Below, piece by piece: positions 19,221 through 26,882 of a stretch of DNA of 64,000 nt. Both the position numbers and the translations under genes were made by a program. The notes beneath the pieces were generated by a model, which was not told where the DNA came from, ran no database searches, and worked only from the letters and a program-made list of their open reading frames with translations. This DNA comes from DATAUD01 sp036501665 (lineage in GTDB: Bacteria > Verrucomicrobiota > Verrucomicrobiia > Limisphaerales > Palsa-1400), in NCBI GenBank assembly GCA_036501665.1, contig DASXZW010000082.1, positions 1 through 64,000 of the forward strand, written 5' to 3'. Numbering within the stretch: position 1 is the first letter of the stretch; each line of letters begins with the position of its first letter.

Positions 19221-19310
19221 GAGAAGAGCCTCCTCTCCCCTGCCCCTCTCCTCCACTTGCGTGGAAGAGAGGGAGAAGTTAAGGCGTCGGCGCAGCGACG
19301 CCCTACCGAG
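19221..19310. repeat. Dispersed CCTCTCC/GAGAGGG hairpin repeat, copy 1
   Basis: This intergenic block has a GAAGAGCCTCCTCTCCCCTG-type arm, then CCTCTCCTCCACTTGCG and a complementary GGAAGAGAGGGAGAAG arm, ending with a second palindrome (GGCGTCGGCGCAGCGACGCC). Much of it recurs at 56972-57048. It lies between the divergent DUF4038 and recF genes, immediately upstream of the recF start, so promoters for both must be within or next to it. Confidence 0.6.
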
Positions 19311-19314
19311 ATAA

Positions 19315-20439
19315 ATGATTTCTTCTCGCGTCGGGGACCAAATTCTGAATCCTGTTGCGGTGCATTTGGCTCATCTCAGGCTTCGCGACTTCCGTAATTA
19401 CGGTCGGCTGGACGCGGATTTTGGGGCGGGGTTTCATCTGTTGCTCGGCGATAACGCGCAGGGGAAAACCAACGTGCTGGAAGCGCTTTATCTCATCGCC
19501 ACGCTGCGGTCGTTTCGGGGCGTCGGCGGCGGGCAATTGATTCGGCACGGGCAGAAGGGTTATTTCGTCGGGGCGACGGTTCAATCGCGGGCGAAGCATG
19601 ACATAAAAATTTATTGGTCGGCGGAGCAGCGGAAATTGGCGTTGGACGGGCAACCGGTGAAGCGGCTTGGGGATTATCTGGGGACGTTTCGGGCGGTGGT
19701 TTTTTGCAGCGAGGATTTGCAGTTGATCAAGGGGACGGCGCGATTGCGGAGGCGGTTCATGGACTTGTTGTTGACGCAAGCGAACCCGATTTATTTGCCG
19801 TTGTTACAGCGATACGCGCAGGCGTTGCGGGCGCGAAATGCGCTGCTCAAAGACCCGCGCGCGGACGCGGGCGCGCTGGAAGGGTTCACTCGGGAATTGG
19901 TGGCGGCGGGCGAATCGCTGATGAAATTTCGACGGGAGCTGGGGCCTCAGGTTTTTCCGCTGGCGCAGGCGGCGCACGCGCGGGTGGCGGGCGGGAAAGA
20001 GGTCTTGGAATTGGAATACCAACCGTCGGTGCGGGAGGATTTTGCGGTGGAATTGGCGCGGAGCCGTGGGCGCGAGAAGATATTTCGCTCGACAGTGCTT
20101 GGGCCGCATCGGGATGAGTTGAGTTTGCGGCTCAGCGGGAAATCGGCGGCGAAATATGCGAGCGAGGGGCAAAAGCGGTCCATCGCCATCGCGTTGAAAA
20201 TGGCGCAAGCGGAGTATCTTTCGACGCTTTTTGGTGTGCCGCCGGTTTTATTGATTGACGATGTGATGGGGGAATTGGATGCGCGGCGGCGGGCGGGATT
20301 TTTGCCGTTGCTGGATCGCGCGCAGCACGCGAGGAGCCAGGTTTTTATGACTTGCACCGAGGAGAATTGGCCCCGGGAGTTGGGCCGGGACCTTCAACGA
20401 TGGGAGGTGCAGGCCGGGGCGTTGAGGTGCGTTTCATGA
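19315..20439 (+). CDS. recF: DNA replication and repair protein RecF
   Basis: A 374-residue RecF, the SMC-like ATPase that helps load RecA at gapped DNA through RecFOR. The Walker A motif is GDNAQGKTN at residues 45-53, after the family motif LRLRDFRNYG. The ABC-type signature is YASEGQKRSIAIALKMAQ and Walker B is PPVLLIDDVMGELD. The C-terminus MTCTEENWPRELGRD is slightly short but in the normal range. The start at 19315 follows directly on a dispersed repeat, so the upstream boundary is uncertain by a few codons. It is not next to dnaA/dnaN here, unlike in many genomes; tRNA-Gly follows. Confidence 0.96.
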   Translation: MISSRVGDQILNPVAVHLAHLRLRDFRNYGRLDADFGAGFHLLLGDNAQGKTNVLEALYLIATLRSFRGVGGGQLIRHGQKGYFVGATVQSRAKHDIKIYWSAEQRKLALDGQPVKRLGDYLGTFRAVVFCSEDLQLIKGTARLRRRFMDLLLTQANPIYLPLLQRYAQALRARNALLKDPRADAGALEGFTRELVAAGESLMKFRRELGPQVFPLAQAAHARVAGGKEVLELEYQPSVREDFAVELARSRGREKIFRSTVLGPHRDELSLRLSGKSAAKYASEGQKRSIAIALKMAQAEYLSTLFGVPPVLLIDDVMGELDARRRAGFLPLLDRAQHARSQVFMTCTEENWPRELGRDLQRWEVQAGALRCVS

Positions 20440-20525
20440 GGCGCAAAATCTGGAGAAATTCTGGAGAAAAATTCAGGGCTTGCGTTTTGGGCGGGAAAGA
20501 TTAGTGTTGAGGCCGTCTAACGGAA

Positions 20526-20602
20526 GCGAGCGTAGCTCAGTCTGGTAGAGCGTCACCTTGCCAAGGTGAATGTCGAGGGTTCGAATCCCTTCGCTCGCTC
20601 CA
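20526..20602 (+). tRNA. tRNA-Gly (anticodon GCC)
   Basis: A full cloverleaf of 77 bases. The acceptor stem is GCGAGCG paired with CGCTCGC, the D arm contains AGCTCAGTCTGGTAGAGC, the anticodon stem is CACCT/AGGTG around loop TTGCCAA (anticodon GCC), and the T arm is AGGGTTCGAATCCCT. The discriminator T and CCA are encoded. Its last 23 bases form part of a 24-base direct repeat that recurs at 24658-24681, marking it as a likely integration site. Confidence 0.97.
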
Positions 20603-20603
20603 T
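20580..20603 (+). repeat. Putative attL: 24-base direct repeat in the tRNA-Gly 3' end
   Basis: The 24 bases from the T-loop TTCGAATCCC to CTCGCTCCAT are repeated exactly at 24658-24681. One copy lies in an intact tRNA and the other has no tRNA around it, the classic layout left by site-specific integration at a tRNA gene. No integrase gene was recognised between the copies. Confidence 0.7.
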
Positions 20604-20869
20604 CTCTATCAATGAACCCCTGAGTTTTTGCCATAGTTTTGTCGCAAGTTTTTGAGGTATAGAACTCTTCGACTACGGGCTTCAGTTTGTTGCGTGGGTT
20701 GACGTGCCCACCTCGAAAACCTACGTGGCATTCAGTCGGCAACCGATTTCCATTTGCGCGTTTTCAGCCGCCGTTGATTTGGCCAGAACGCTCGGCGTTG
20801 CTTGATCGGCCTCATGTGGATTTGTTCTGGTTTATTTGGACAAAGGTCACCATATTCGCTTACGAGAAA

Positions 20870-21118
20870 ATGCGCGCTCAAAAACTTGGACACTTGTGGA
20901 ATTTCTCGCTCCCGAGGTTGAACGACGACGCGATTCGCCACGAGATTCTGCACCACTGGCGCGACCGCAAGAAGCAACTGCCCGAACCACGCTGGTGCAA
21001 AGCACTCGATTGGATGCGTAAACAAGGCTTCGCACTGACGGGTTTCGGCAACGCAACTGAAATGTCTGGCAAAGGGAGATCAACAGAAAATGAAGGAAGC
21101 GCAGCTTATCTTGGATGA
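20870..21118 (+). CDS. Possible small protein gene of unknown function (doubtful)
   Basis: An open frame from an ATG at 20870 gives about 82 residues beginning MRAQKLGHLWNFSLPRLNDD, with a helical charged middle (IRHEILHHWRDRKKQLPE). The frame is open further upstream to 20687 but that part reads like non-coding sequence. No family was recognised and no good ribosome site is visible. It may be a decayed gene of the island. The stretch 20603-20869 holds nothing I can identify. Confidence 0.25.
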   Translation: MRAQKLGHLWNFSLPRLNDDAIRHEILHHWRDRKKQLPEPRWCKALDWMRKQGFALTGFGNATEMSGKGRSTENEGSAAYLG

Positions 21119-21212
21119 AAACTTGGTCACACTTGCAATCTCAACATCTAACGGGCAGTACAAATTTGGCGGAAGCCCAAAGACCATGCAATTCTTCACA
21201 CTATGCTCCTAA
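21090..21212 (+). CDS. Possible 40-residue leader protein overlapping the ATPase gene
   Basis: An ATG at 21090, preceded by AAAGGGAG about 12 bases upstream, opens a 40-residue frame starting MKEAQLILDENLVTLAISTS and ending KTMQFFTLCS. Its stop at 21210-21212 lies inside the first codons of the ATPase gene that starts at 21203, an overlap typical of translational coupling. The composition (Leu, Thr, Ser; few rare codons) is protein-like. It matches no family I know; it could be a regulator, a small component of the ATPase/DUF4276 module, or chance. Confidence 0.4.
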   Translation: MKEAQLILDENLVTLAISTSNGQYKFGGSPKTMQFFTLCS

Positions 21213-22420
21213 AAAGTTTGCAAATTCAAAACCTGCTGTCGTTTGGACCTCAATCTGAACCGCTTCAGCTGGCTAATCTTAACGTCCTTATCGGGCCAAA
21301 CGGCTCCGGCAAATCTAACTTCCTCGAGGCCATAAGTCTTCTTCAAGCTGCTCCAAAGGACCTTTCTGCCCCAGTCAAAGAAGTCGGCGGCGTTCGTGAA
21401 TGGCTTTGGAAGGGATCCCCTAAGTCCGTAGCATTATTAGAGGCTGTGGTGGAAAATCCACGCGGCCAAATGTCGTTACGCCATATCATGAAGTTTATGG
21501 AGCACGGCAGCCGATTTGAGCTTACCGAGGAACGTATTGAAAATGAGCAGCCGTTTGCAAACAAAGTGCAGCCTTACTTTTTCTATCGTTTTCAGAATGG
21601 CCACCCAATCCTCAAAGAGAGAAGTGCTCAAGCCGTGGTCGAGGGCATGATGGAACAAGGCAATGATGCGAGAACCGCCTTGGAGGGGACTGACAGAGCC
21701 CTGAATAGGGAAAACCTCAGTCCAGAGCAGTCGGTACTTTCCCAAGTGAAGGATCCAGAGCGTTATCCTGTGCTGGCGCATTTGGATTCCATCTATGGCC
21801 GGATAGCGATTTACCGGGAATGGACTTTTGGCCGTTACACCCCACCACGCCAAGAACAAAAGGCTGATTTGCGGACCGACGCATTGTCGGCTACTTGCGA
21901 GAATCTCGGCTTGGTATTAAACAAAATTCGCCAAAAGGCGCGAATCCGATTACTCGAAGCTCTAAAGGCATTGTACCCAGAGATTCATGATTTCAATATC
22001 CAAGTCGAGGCTGGCCGCGTCCAACTCTTTCTAGAAGAAGGTAATTACAGTATCCCAGCGACGCGTCTTTCCGATGGCACATTGCGTTATCTTTGTCTAC
22101 TAGCAATACTATGCCATCCGGAACCACCACCCCTAGTTTGCATCGAAGAGCCGGAACTCGGCCTGCACCCTGACGTTATTCCCGAACTCGCGGATTTACT
22201 TGTTGAGGCCTCCAAACGCACTCAGCTTATTGTTACAACTCATTCCGATTTGCTTGTTGACGCCATGACGGAGCAACCCGAATCCGTTGTAGTGTGCGAG
22301 AAACGGGAGGGACAGACACAAATGCGGCGACTCAAGAAAGACGATTTAACAATTTGGTTAAAAAAATATCGCCTGGGGCAACTTTGGATTGACGGACAAC
22401 TCGGAGGTAAGCGCTGGTGA
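21203..22420 (+). CDS. AAA_21 (RecF/OLD-like ABC-type) ATPase
   Basis: A 405-residue ABC-type ATPase of the AAA_21 group. Walker A is GPNGSGKSN at 31-39; the signature is ATRLSDGTLRYLCLLAIL; Walker B is LVCIEEPELGLHPD near 311-324; the H-loop is VTTHSD near 344. The inserted arm between Walker A and the signature (about 60-270) is charged and helical. There is no fused nuclease domain. The next gene overlaps it by four bases (GTGA) and encodes a DUF4276 protein, a constant partner of such ATPases in bacterial defence-type loci. Codon use is visibly less GC-rich than in recF, suggesting acquisition. Confidence 0.92.
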   Translation: MLLKSLQIQNLLSFGPQSEPLQLANLNVLIGPNGSGKSNFLEAISLLQAAPKDLSAPVKEVGGVREWLWKGSPKSVALLEAVVENPRGQMSLRHIMKFMEHGSRFELTEERIENEQPFANKVQPYFFYRFQNGHPILKERSAQAVVEGMMEQGNDARTALEGTDRALNRENLSPEQSVLSQVKDPERYPVLAHLDSIYGRIAIYREWTFGRYTPPRQEQKADLRTDALSATCENLGLVLNKIRQKARIRLLEALKALYPEIHDFNIQVEAGRVQLFLEEGNYSIPATRLSDGTLRYLCLLAILCHPEPPPLVCIEEPELGLHPDVIPELADLLVEASKRTQLIVTTHSDLLVDAMTEQPESVVVCEKREGQTQMRRLKKDDLTIWLKKYRLGQLWIDGQLGGKRW

Positions 22421-23031
22421 ATTCGTATATCTACATCGAAGGGGGAGCACAGGGGCCTGATTCCAAATACTTGAAAATTAGATGCCAAGAGGCTTTTCAC
22501 AAATTGCTTGAGCGAATGGGGTATGCGGGACGCAAGCCGCGTCTTGTTTCTTGCGGCGGGCGCCAAGAGGTTTATGAACGGTTTTGCATCGAACATGCTT
22601 TTCGAAAGGCGTGCTATGTCGCCATGTGGATAGACAGCGAGGAACCAGTGCTTCAATTGGAAGCGGCTTGGAATCATTTGGCGCGAGTCACGACAGTTGG
22701 GCAATGGCAACGTCCTGATGCAACGACCGATGATCAGGTTCTTTTCATGGCAACTTGCATGGAAACCTGGATCGTTGCCGACAGAGAAACTCTTGCGACT
22801 CATTACGGGAACCAGCTTCAACAAACAGCACTGCCCCCTCTGGAGAATCTCGAAGGGCGCAGCCGGGAAGATGTTCAGCGTCAGTTAGCCCGCGCTACGC
22901 GCCAATGCACGAATGCTTATGAAAAAGGAAAAAGGTCGTTTACTATACTCGGCATCCTGAACCCCGCGACCCTTCAGCAGCGGCTCGATCACTTCGCAAG
23001 GGTCCGCCGAATCCTGAACGCTCGATTGTGA
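22417..23031 (+). CDS. DUF4276 family protein, partner of the AAA ATPase
   Basis: A 204-residue protein starting at a GTG that overlaps the ATPase stop by four bases. Family features are an N-terminal strand with acid (YIYIEGGAQG), a RCQEAFHKLLERMGYAGRKP helix, the CGGRQEVYERF segment, an acidic strand end (YVAMWIDSEEPV), and the diagnostic ATTDDQVLFMATCMETWIVA followed by ADRETL. The C-terminal YEKGKRSFTILGILNP is also typical. DUF4276 is Toprim-like by layout (Glu on strand 1, DxE on the third), so a nuclease role gated by the ATPase is plausible, as in OLD-type systems, but unproven. Confidence 0.88.
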   Translation: MNSYIYIEGGAQGPDSKYLKIRCQEAFHKLLERMGYAGRKPRLVSCGGRQEVYERFCIEHAFRKACYVAMWIDSEEPVLQLEAAWNHLARVTTVGQWQRPDATTDDQVLFMATCMETWIVADRETLATHYGNQLQQTALPPLENLEGRSREDVQRQLARATRQCTNAYEKGKRSFTILGILNPATLQQRLDHFARVRRILNARL

Positions 23032-23058
23032 AAGATATAAACTTCGAATGACCCAATT

Positions 23059-23997
23059 ATGAAGTTGGTTTTATTTATTGTCAGGACGTGTGTCGGATTT
23101 TCTCTTCTTAGAGCGCAGGTAGTGGATGCGGAGCCGTCAAAAGGCAGCGACTCGCAGGCGACCATTTTTGATCGGACTAATCTCACGGCGTGGTGCGTTG
23201 TGCCTTTTGATGGCAGGAAGCGCGGGCCTGAGGAGCGATCTGAAATGCTGGTTCGGCTTGGGTTTAAGAATTTTGCATATGACTGGCGGGCCAAGGATGT
23301 GCCGACGTTCGATGCCGAAGTGGAAGCGCTAACGAAACATGGCGTGAGGATGATCGCCTGGTGGTTTCCCACTGACGCAAGTGATCCGAATGCGCGGATC
23401 ATCCTGGAAGTCATCAAGCGGCACGGCATTCATCCGCAATTGTGGGTGATGGGATCGGGGCTTCCTACCAGGACGGCGGCGGAACAGGCGGAGCGCGTGG
23501 AGCAGGAAGGGCAGCGGATACGCAGGATCGTGGAGTTGGCCGCGCCCTATGGTTGCAACGTGGAGCTTTACAATCACAACGGTTGGTTTGGAGCGCCGGA
23601 CAATGAAGTCGCGGTGATTGAGCGGTTAAAGCAAAATGGGATTGAGGGCGTTGGCATGGTTTACAACTTCAGTCACGGGCACGGCGATATTGGCGACTTT
23701 TCCGGTATCTGGAAACGAATTCAGCCTTATGTAGTGGCGGTCAACGTGTCAGGGATGGTTGCCGATGAGCGCTTAATTCCTCCGTCGCAGGGTGATTTTG
23801 AATTGACTATGTTGCGCACAATTTACAGCAGCGGTTGGCGAGGACCCATAGGGCTGATCGCTGAACAAGGCGGGGACGCTGAAGTGACGCTGGGCAATGG
23901 TCTGCGCGGATTGGACTGGCTGAGTAAGGAGATCGAGCAACCGGGTTCGGGCGGCAAGCGCCCAAACTTCACAGGGTTGCTACCGGAAACGAAGTAA
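23059..23997 (+). CDS. Sugar-phosphate isomerase/epimerase-like TIM-barrel protein, exported
   Basis: A 312-residue protein with a short signal-like N-terminus (about 1-24). The body is an AP-endonuclease-2/xylose isomerase-like TIM barrel: GFKNFAYDWRAKDVPTFDAE, HGVRMIAWWFPTDASDPNA, CNVELYNHNGWFGAPDN, GVGMVYNFSHGHGDIGDF, YVVAVNVSG and a closing GPIGLIAEQGGDAEVTL. Putative metal ligands are Glu and His in these motifs. Verrucomicrobia carry many such exported or cytosolic proteins with unknown sugar substrates. It lies 27 bases after the DUF4276 gene and inside the putative island; whether it belongs functionally is unclear. Confidence 0.82.
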   Translation: MKLVLFIVRTCVGFSLLRAQVVDAEPSKGSDSQATIFDRTNLTAWCVVPFDGRKRGPEERSEMLVRLGFKNFAYDWRAKDVPTFDAEVEALTKHGVRMIAWWFPTDASDPNARIILEVIKRHGIHPQLWVMGSGLPTRTAAEQAERVEQEGQRIRRIVELAAPYGCNVELYNHNGWFGAPDNEVAVIERLKQNGIEGVGMVYNFSHGHGDIGDFSGIWKRIQPYVVAVNVSGMVADERLIPPSQGDFELTMLRTIYSSGWRGPIGLIAEQGGDAEVTLGNGLRGLDWLSKEIEQPGSGGKRPNFTGLLPETK

Positions 23998-24012
23998 ATC
24001 CACCCCTCGAAG

Positions 24013-24540
24013 TTATACTTTGGGCGCCCATTCTTTGAGAAAAGCCAGCGCTTTATCATGGCTGTAGTGATCGCCTTCCTCCAGCTTTCCAGTATTCCCG
24101 GTATCTTGTGTAGTCACTTGCTTTCCATCGGAGTCCAAAACCACGATGAAAGGAACACCTTGATAGACAGGACTGTATTTTTTGAGCAAGTGACCATTGT
24201 GCCAGTTTTCTATTTCGCCCGATGTGTCAACCTTCACATCAATCAAGACAACCACAAAGTCGTGATGCAATACGGCGGCGATGCTCTTATCTGCCAGGAA
24301 GAAACTGTGCAGCTTGTGACACCAACCACAGTCGTTCGCACCAAAAATAAGAATAACCCGCTTGTGTTCTTTTGTGGCAGTGCCCAACGCATCGGCAATC
24401 TGTTTGGAGCCATCGGCAGACTCGTCATAAAGGTTCGCTCGTGTCGTATCGAGCGCGCCGTTCGTGGCAGAGTTCGTCTGTGCGCCAGTGATGGAGCAAC
24501 CAACGAAGAATAGTAAAAGAGTGATGTGCTGTATTTTCAT
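24013..24540 (-). CDS. Exported thioredoxin-fold (Thioredoxin_7-like) protein
   Basis: About 175 residues from the ATG at 24540, which opens a signal peptide MKIQHITLLLFFVGCSITGA; a lipobox-like FVGC makes lipidation possible. The thioredoxin fold shows KRVILIFGANDCGWCHKLHS with the redox pair CGWC, a cis-Pro in YQGVPFIVVLDSDGK, and a typical C-terminal helix. It likely reduces or isomerises disulfides of exported proteins. An upstream extension of the frame runs into the tRNA-derived repeat and is rejected. It converges on the TIM-barrel gene. Confidence 0.88.
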   Translation of the reverse strand: MKIQHITLLLFFVGCSITGAQTNSATNGALDTTRANLYDESADGSKQIADALGTATKEHKRVILIFGANDCGWCHKLHSFFLADKSIAAVLHHDFVVVLIDVKVDTSGEIENWHNGHLLKKYSPVYQGVPFIVVLDSDGKQVTTQDTGNTGKLEEGDHYSHDKALAFLKEWAPKV

Positions 24541-24657
24541 AGCGCGTGCTTGCCGAAACAATAATCTGCGGCAGGAGGTTTGCATATTAAAATGAATCGG
24601 TCTTGCCCATCGTCTGCGGTGACCGGCGTGCCAATGCCTATAGGGAATCCGAGCGGC

Positions 24658-24681
24658 TTCGAATCCCTTCGCTCGCTCCAT
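24658..24681 (+). repeat. Putative attR: second copy of the 24-base tRNA-Gly 3' repeat
   Basis: This is an exact copy of 20580-20603 (T-loop to CCAT). The bases before (C) and after (TTTT) differ from the tRNA copy, and no acceptor 5' half or anticodon arm is present. It closes a 4.1-kb segment. Confidence 0.7.
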
Positions 24682-24723
24682 TTTTCCAGCCTGATTCCGA
24701 TCCCAATGAAAGGTCAGCGCCGT

Positions 24724-25212
24724 TCATTCTTTTTGATAGGCTTGCTTGAGGCGATTGATGTCGAGCTTCTGCATTTTCATCATGGCTTGCATGACGTTTT
24801 TCGCCTTGGTCGGATTTTTGTCCTTTATGTAATCGAGCAGAATCGTGGGGCAGATTTGCCAGGCGACGCCAAATTTGTCGGTCAGCCAGCCGCACGCGAT
24901 TTTCTCGCCACCGGTAGAAAGTTTCTTCCAGAGGGTGTCCAGTTCCTTTTGATTGTTGCAGTTGACTAGCAAGGAGATCGCAAGTGAAAACTTGTGTTCC
25001 TGGTTGCCATTGAGCGCAACGAATCTTTGTCCTTCCAGTTCGAAATCAATGGTCAACACGCTCCCTTTCGGGCCAGGACCGGCTTCGCCGCAACGGAGGA
25101 TGTCGATGATGCGAGAATTTTTGAAAACTGAGAGATAAAATTTCACCGCGACTTCAGCGTTGTCGTTAAACCAAAGAAACGGGACGATTTTTTGAGGGTG
25201 TTTGTTTTTCAT
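24724..25212 (-). CDS. VOC-fold protein, PhnB/3-demethylubiquinone methyltransferase-like
   Basis: About 162 residues from the ATG at 25212, chosen because the fold starts there (QKIVPFLWFNDNAEVAVKFY); a longer start at 25311 is possible. The order of motifs is that of the 3-dmu-9_3-mt glyoxalase-like family: VFKNSRIIDILRCGEAGPGP, LTIDFELEGQRFVALNGNQE, FSLAISLLVNCNNQKELDTL, then LSTGGEKIACGWLTDKFGVA with WQICPTIL. Most members are not methyltransferases; they are dimeric VOC proteins of unknown ligand. Confidence 0.88.
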   Translation of the reverse strand: MKNKHPQKIVPFLWFNDNAEVAVKFYLSVFKNSRIIDILRCGEAGPGPKGSVLTIDFELEGQRFVALNGNQEHKFSLAISLLVNCNNQKELDTLWKKLSTGGEKIACGWLTDKFGVAWQICPTILLDYIKDKNPTKAKNVMQAMMKMQKLDINRLKQAYQKE

Positions 25213-25474
25213 AAATTCTTGAGAAGTTGAGGTCGTCGTTTTGGCGCGGGCTATTTCTACAACTTTAAATAGCTTCGGCGCAGTCAAATGCAAGCTTTTA
25301 GCCGTATCCATGTAGAAGACATTTAACGCAAAGAGGCAAAAGCCAAAACCAATAGCGTTTCACAAAAGGAAATAAATGAAGCTAAGTGTGGTAAGAATTT
25401 TGCAAAATTGGGGGTTCTTCGGAAATAGCGTTGCAAGAGGAAATTTTTTTACTGGAGAGCGCGAAGAGAACAAT

Positions 25475-25542
25475 TGGACGGGACAGGGTTTTTGACAGGA
25501 TGAACAGGATTGACAGGATGGCATAATTAAACTGTTTTTTAC
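25475..25542 (+). repeat. Dispersed intergenic repeat (GACAGGATGAACAGGAT type), copy 1
   Basis: The core GGGTTTTTGACAGGATGAAC, followed by AGGAT and, after a variable part, AAACTGTTTTTTAC, recurs at 45515-45580. A nearby AACGCAAAGAGGCAAAAGC (about 25328-25346) resembles the AACGCAAGGGCGC flank of copy 2. The 490-base region 25213-25701 has no gene; apart from this repeat it is AT-rich and featureless. Confidence 0.6.
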
Positions 25543-25701
25543 GGGAGGAAGAACTGAACAAATTTTACACCGAGAGAACAAAGGGAACGAAGTGGGGAAA
25601 GTGATGCAAAGGGGCATGGAGGCAAAATTGAGATAAGGCAACGGCGAACGCGAGCTTCAAGTTGCCTTGAATTCAGGCAGGGTTCGTTCACACTGAATTA
25701 A

Positions 25702-26766
25702 ATGAAAATCAGGCGAAAGATTAAATTAGGGCGACGCTTGCTGTTCGCGACAATGTTGATCGTGGCCCTGGCGAGTTTGTCCATGGCAAACGCGCAAACT
25801 GAGGCGGGCGGGCAAGAGACGAAAAAATCTGTGACTGCCCTGCCACTTGAACAATCGGCGAGCCGGGGCATTGTCACGCGCGATCCTTCCGATATTGTCA
25901 AGTGCAAGGATGAGTATTGGGTTTTTTATACTGGGCGGGGCGTGCCGACTTATCATTCCAAGGATTTGGTGAAATGGGAGCGCGGACCGGCGGTTTTTAA
26001 AACTGCACCGGAATGGATCGCAAGCGCCGTTCCCGAAAACCGCAATATGTCCTATTGGGCTCCCGACATTATGAAGGTCGGCGACCGGTATCTGCTTTAT
26101 TACGCCGTATCGTCGTTCGGGAAAATCACTTCTGCGATCGGTCTCGCGTCAAATACAACCTTGGACCCAAACGATTCGGCGTATCATTGGGTTGATGAAG
26201 GCGCTGTGGTGAGGACGAAGAATGGCGACAACTATAACGCGATTGATCCAACCATATTTCAGGACACGGACGGCAGTTTATGGTTGACGTTTGGATCTTA
26301 TTGGAGCGGGATTAAATTGATCAAGCTCGATCCCAAGACAGGAAAGCGCATTGCGCCGGATTCGGAGGTCTATTCGCTCGCCTACAACGAGTCCATTGAG
26401 GCGTCGTATTTGTGCAAGAGTGACAATTATTATTATCTTTTCGTGAATTGGGGTTCCTGCTGCCAGGGGCCGAAGAGCACTTACAACATCCGCATCGGAC
26501 GCAGCGAGAAAATCACCGGGCCGTATCTGGACAAGGATGGCGTGGATATGTTGCATCGCGGCGGCAGCGTGTTTCTGGCGACGACCAATGGGCCTTTGAT
26601 CGGGCCGGGGCACGCGGGAATGTTGACCGCGGATGGCAAGACCTGGTTGACGTCGGACTTTGAAGGCGATCTTCGGATGAACGGAAAAGCCACCCTGGCG
26701 ATCATGCCGTTGAAATGGGACGCAGACGGTTGGCCGGAGGCGACGGTGAATGACATCAAACCTTAA
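25702..26766 (+). CDS. GH43 arabinan endo-1,5-alpha-L-arabinosidase-like enzyme
   Basis: A 354-residue exported enzyme (signal peptide about 1-30). It has the five-bladed GH43 propeller with the three acidic catalytic residues visible: the base Asp in TRDPSDIVK (about 57-63), the pKa-tuning Asp in YNAIDPTIFQD (about 180) and the acid Glu in NESIEASYLC (about 230). The WAPDIMKVGDRYLLYYAVS and GSYWSGIKL segments and the Cys-Cys of NWGSCCQGPKSTYNIRIGRS are typical of endo-arabinanases. It would cut the arabinan side chains of pectin; the GH127 gene nearby could finish the job. Confidence 0.93.
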   Translation: MKIRRKIKLGRRLLFATMLIVALASLSMANAQTEAGGQETKKSVTALPLEQSASRGIVTRDPSDIVKCKDEYWVFYTGRGVPTYHSKDLVKWERGPAVFKTAPEWIASAVPENRNMSYWAPDIMKVGDRYLLYYAVSSFGKITSAIGLASNTTLDPNDSAYHWVDEGAVVRTKNGDNYNAIDPTIFQDTDGSLWLTFGSYWSGIKLIKLDPKTGKRIAPDSEVYSLAYNESIEASYLCKSDNYYYLFVNWGSCCQGPKSTYNIRIGRSEKITGPYLDKDGVDMLHRGGSVFLATTNGPLIGPGHAGMLTADGKTWLTSDFEGDLRMNGKATLAIMPLKWDADGWPEATVNDIKP

Positions 26767-26882
26767 AACTTATTAGAGCCTGCAGCGAAGCAAATTTAAA
26801 CATCAACCCTCGCACCATTTTGCCGAGCGGTATTTTTCGGGGAAACGAACGACAAATCCTGTTGACTGAAACGCTTTAAAGC

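Noticed and set aside
19221..19310. CRISPR-like repeat arrays
   Set aside because: Only isolated repeat copies with no regular spacers; no array anywhere in the window.
20473..20742. Minus-strand open frame over tRNA-Gly (GASEGIRTLDIHLGKVT-like translation)
   Set aside because: It is the antisense translation of the tRNA, a well-known false protein.
24541..24681. Upstream extension of the thioredoxin gene starting MERAKGFEAA
   Set aside because: The added part translates the tRNA-derived repeat; the ATG at 24540 starts a proper signal peptide.
25360..25641. Minus-strand open frame of 93 codons in the gene-free region
   Set aside because: Covers a dispersed repeat, Cys/Ser/Phe-rich composition, no ribosome site.
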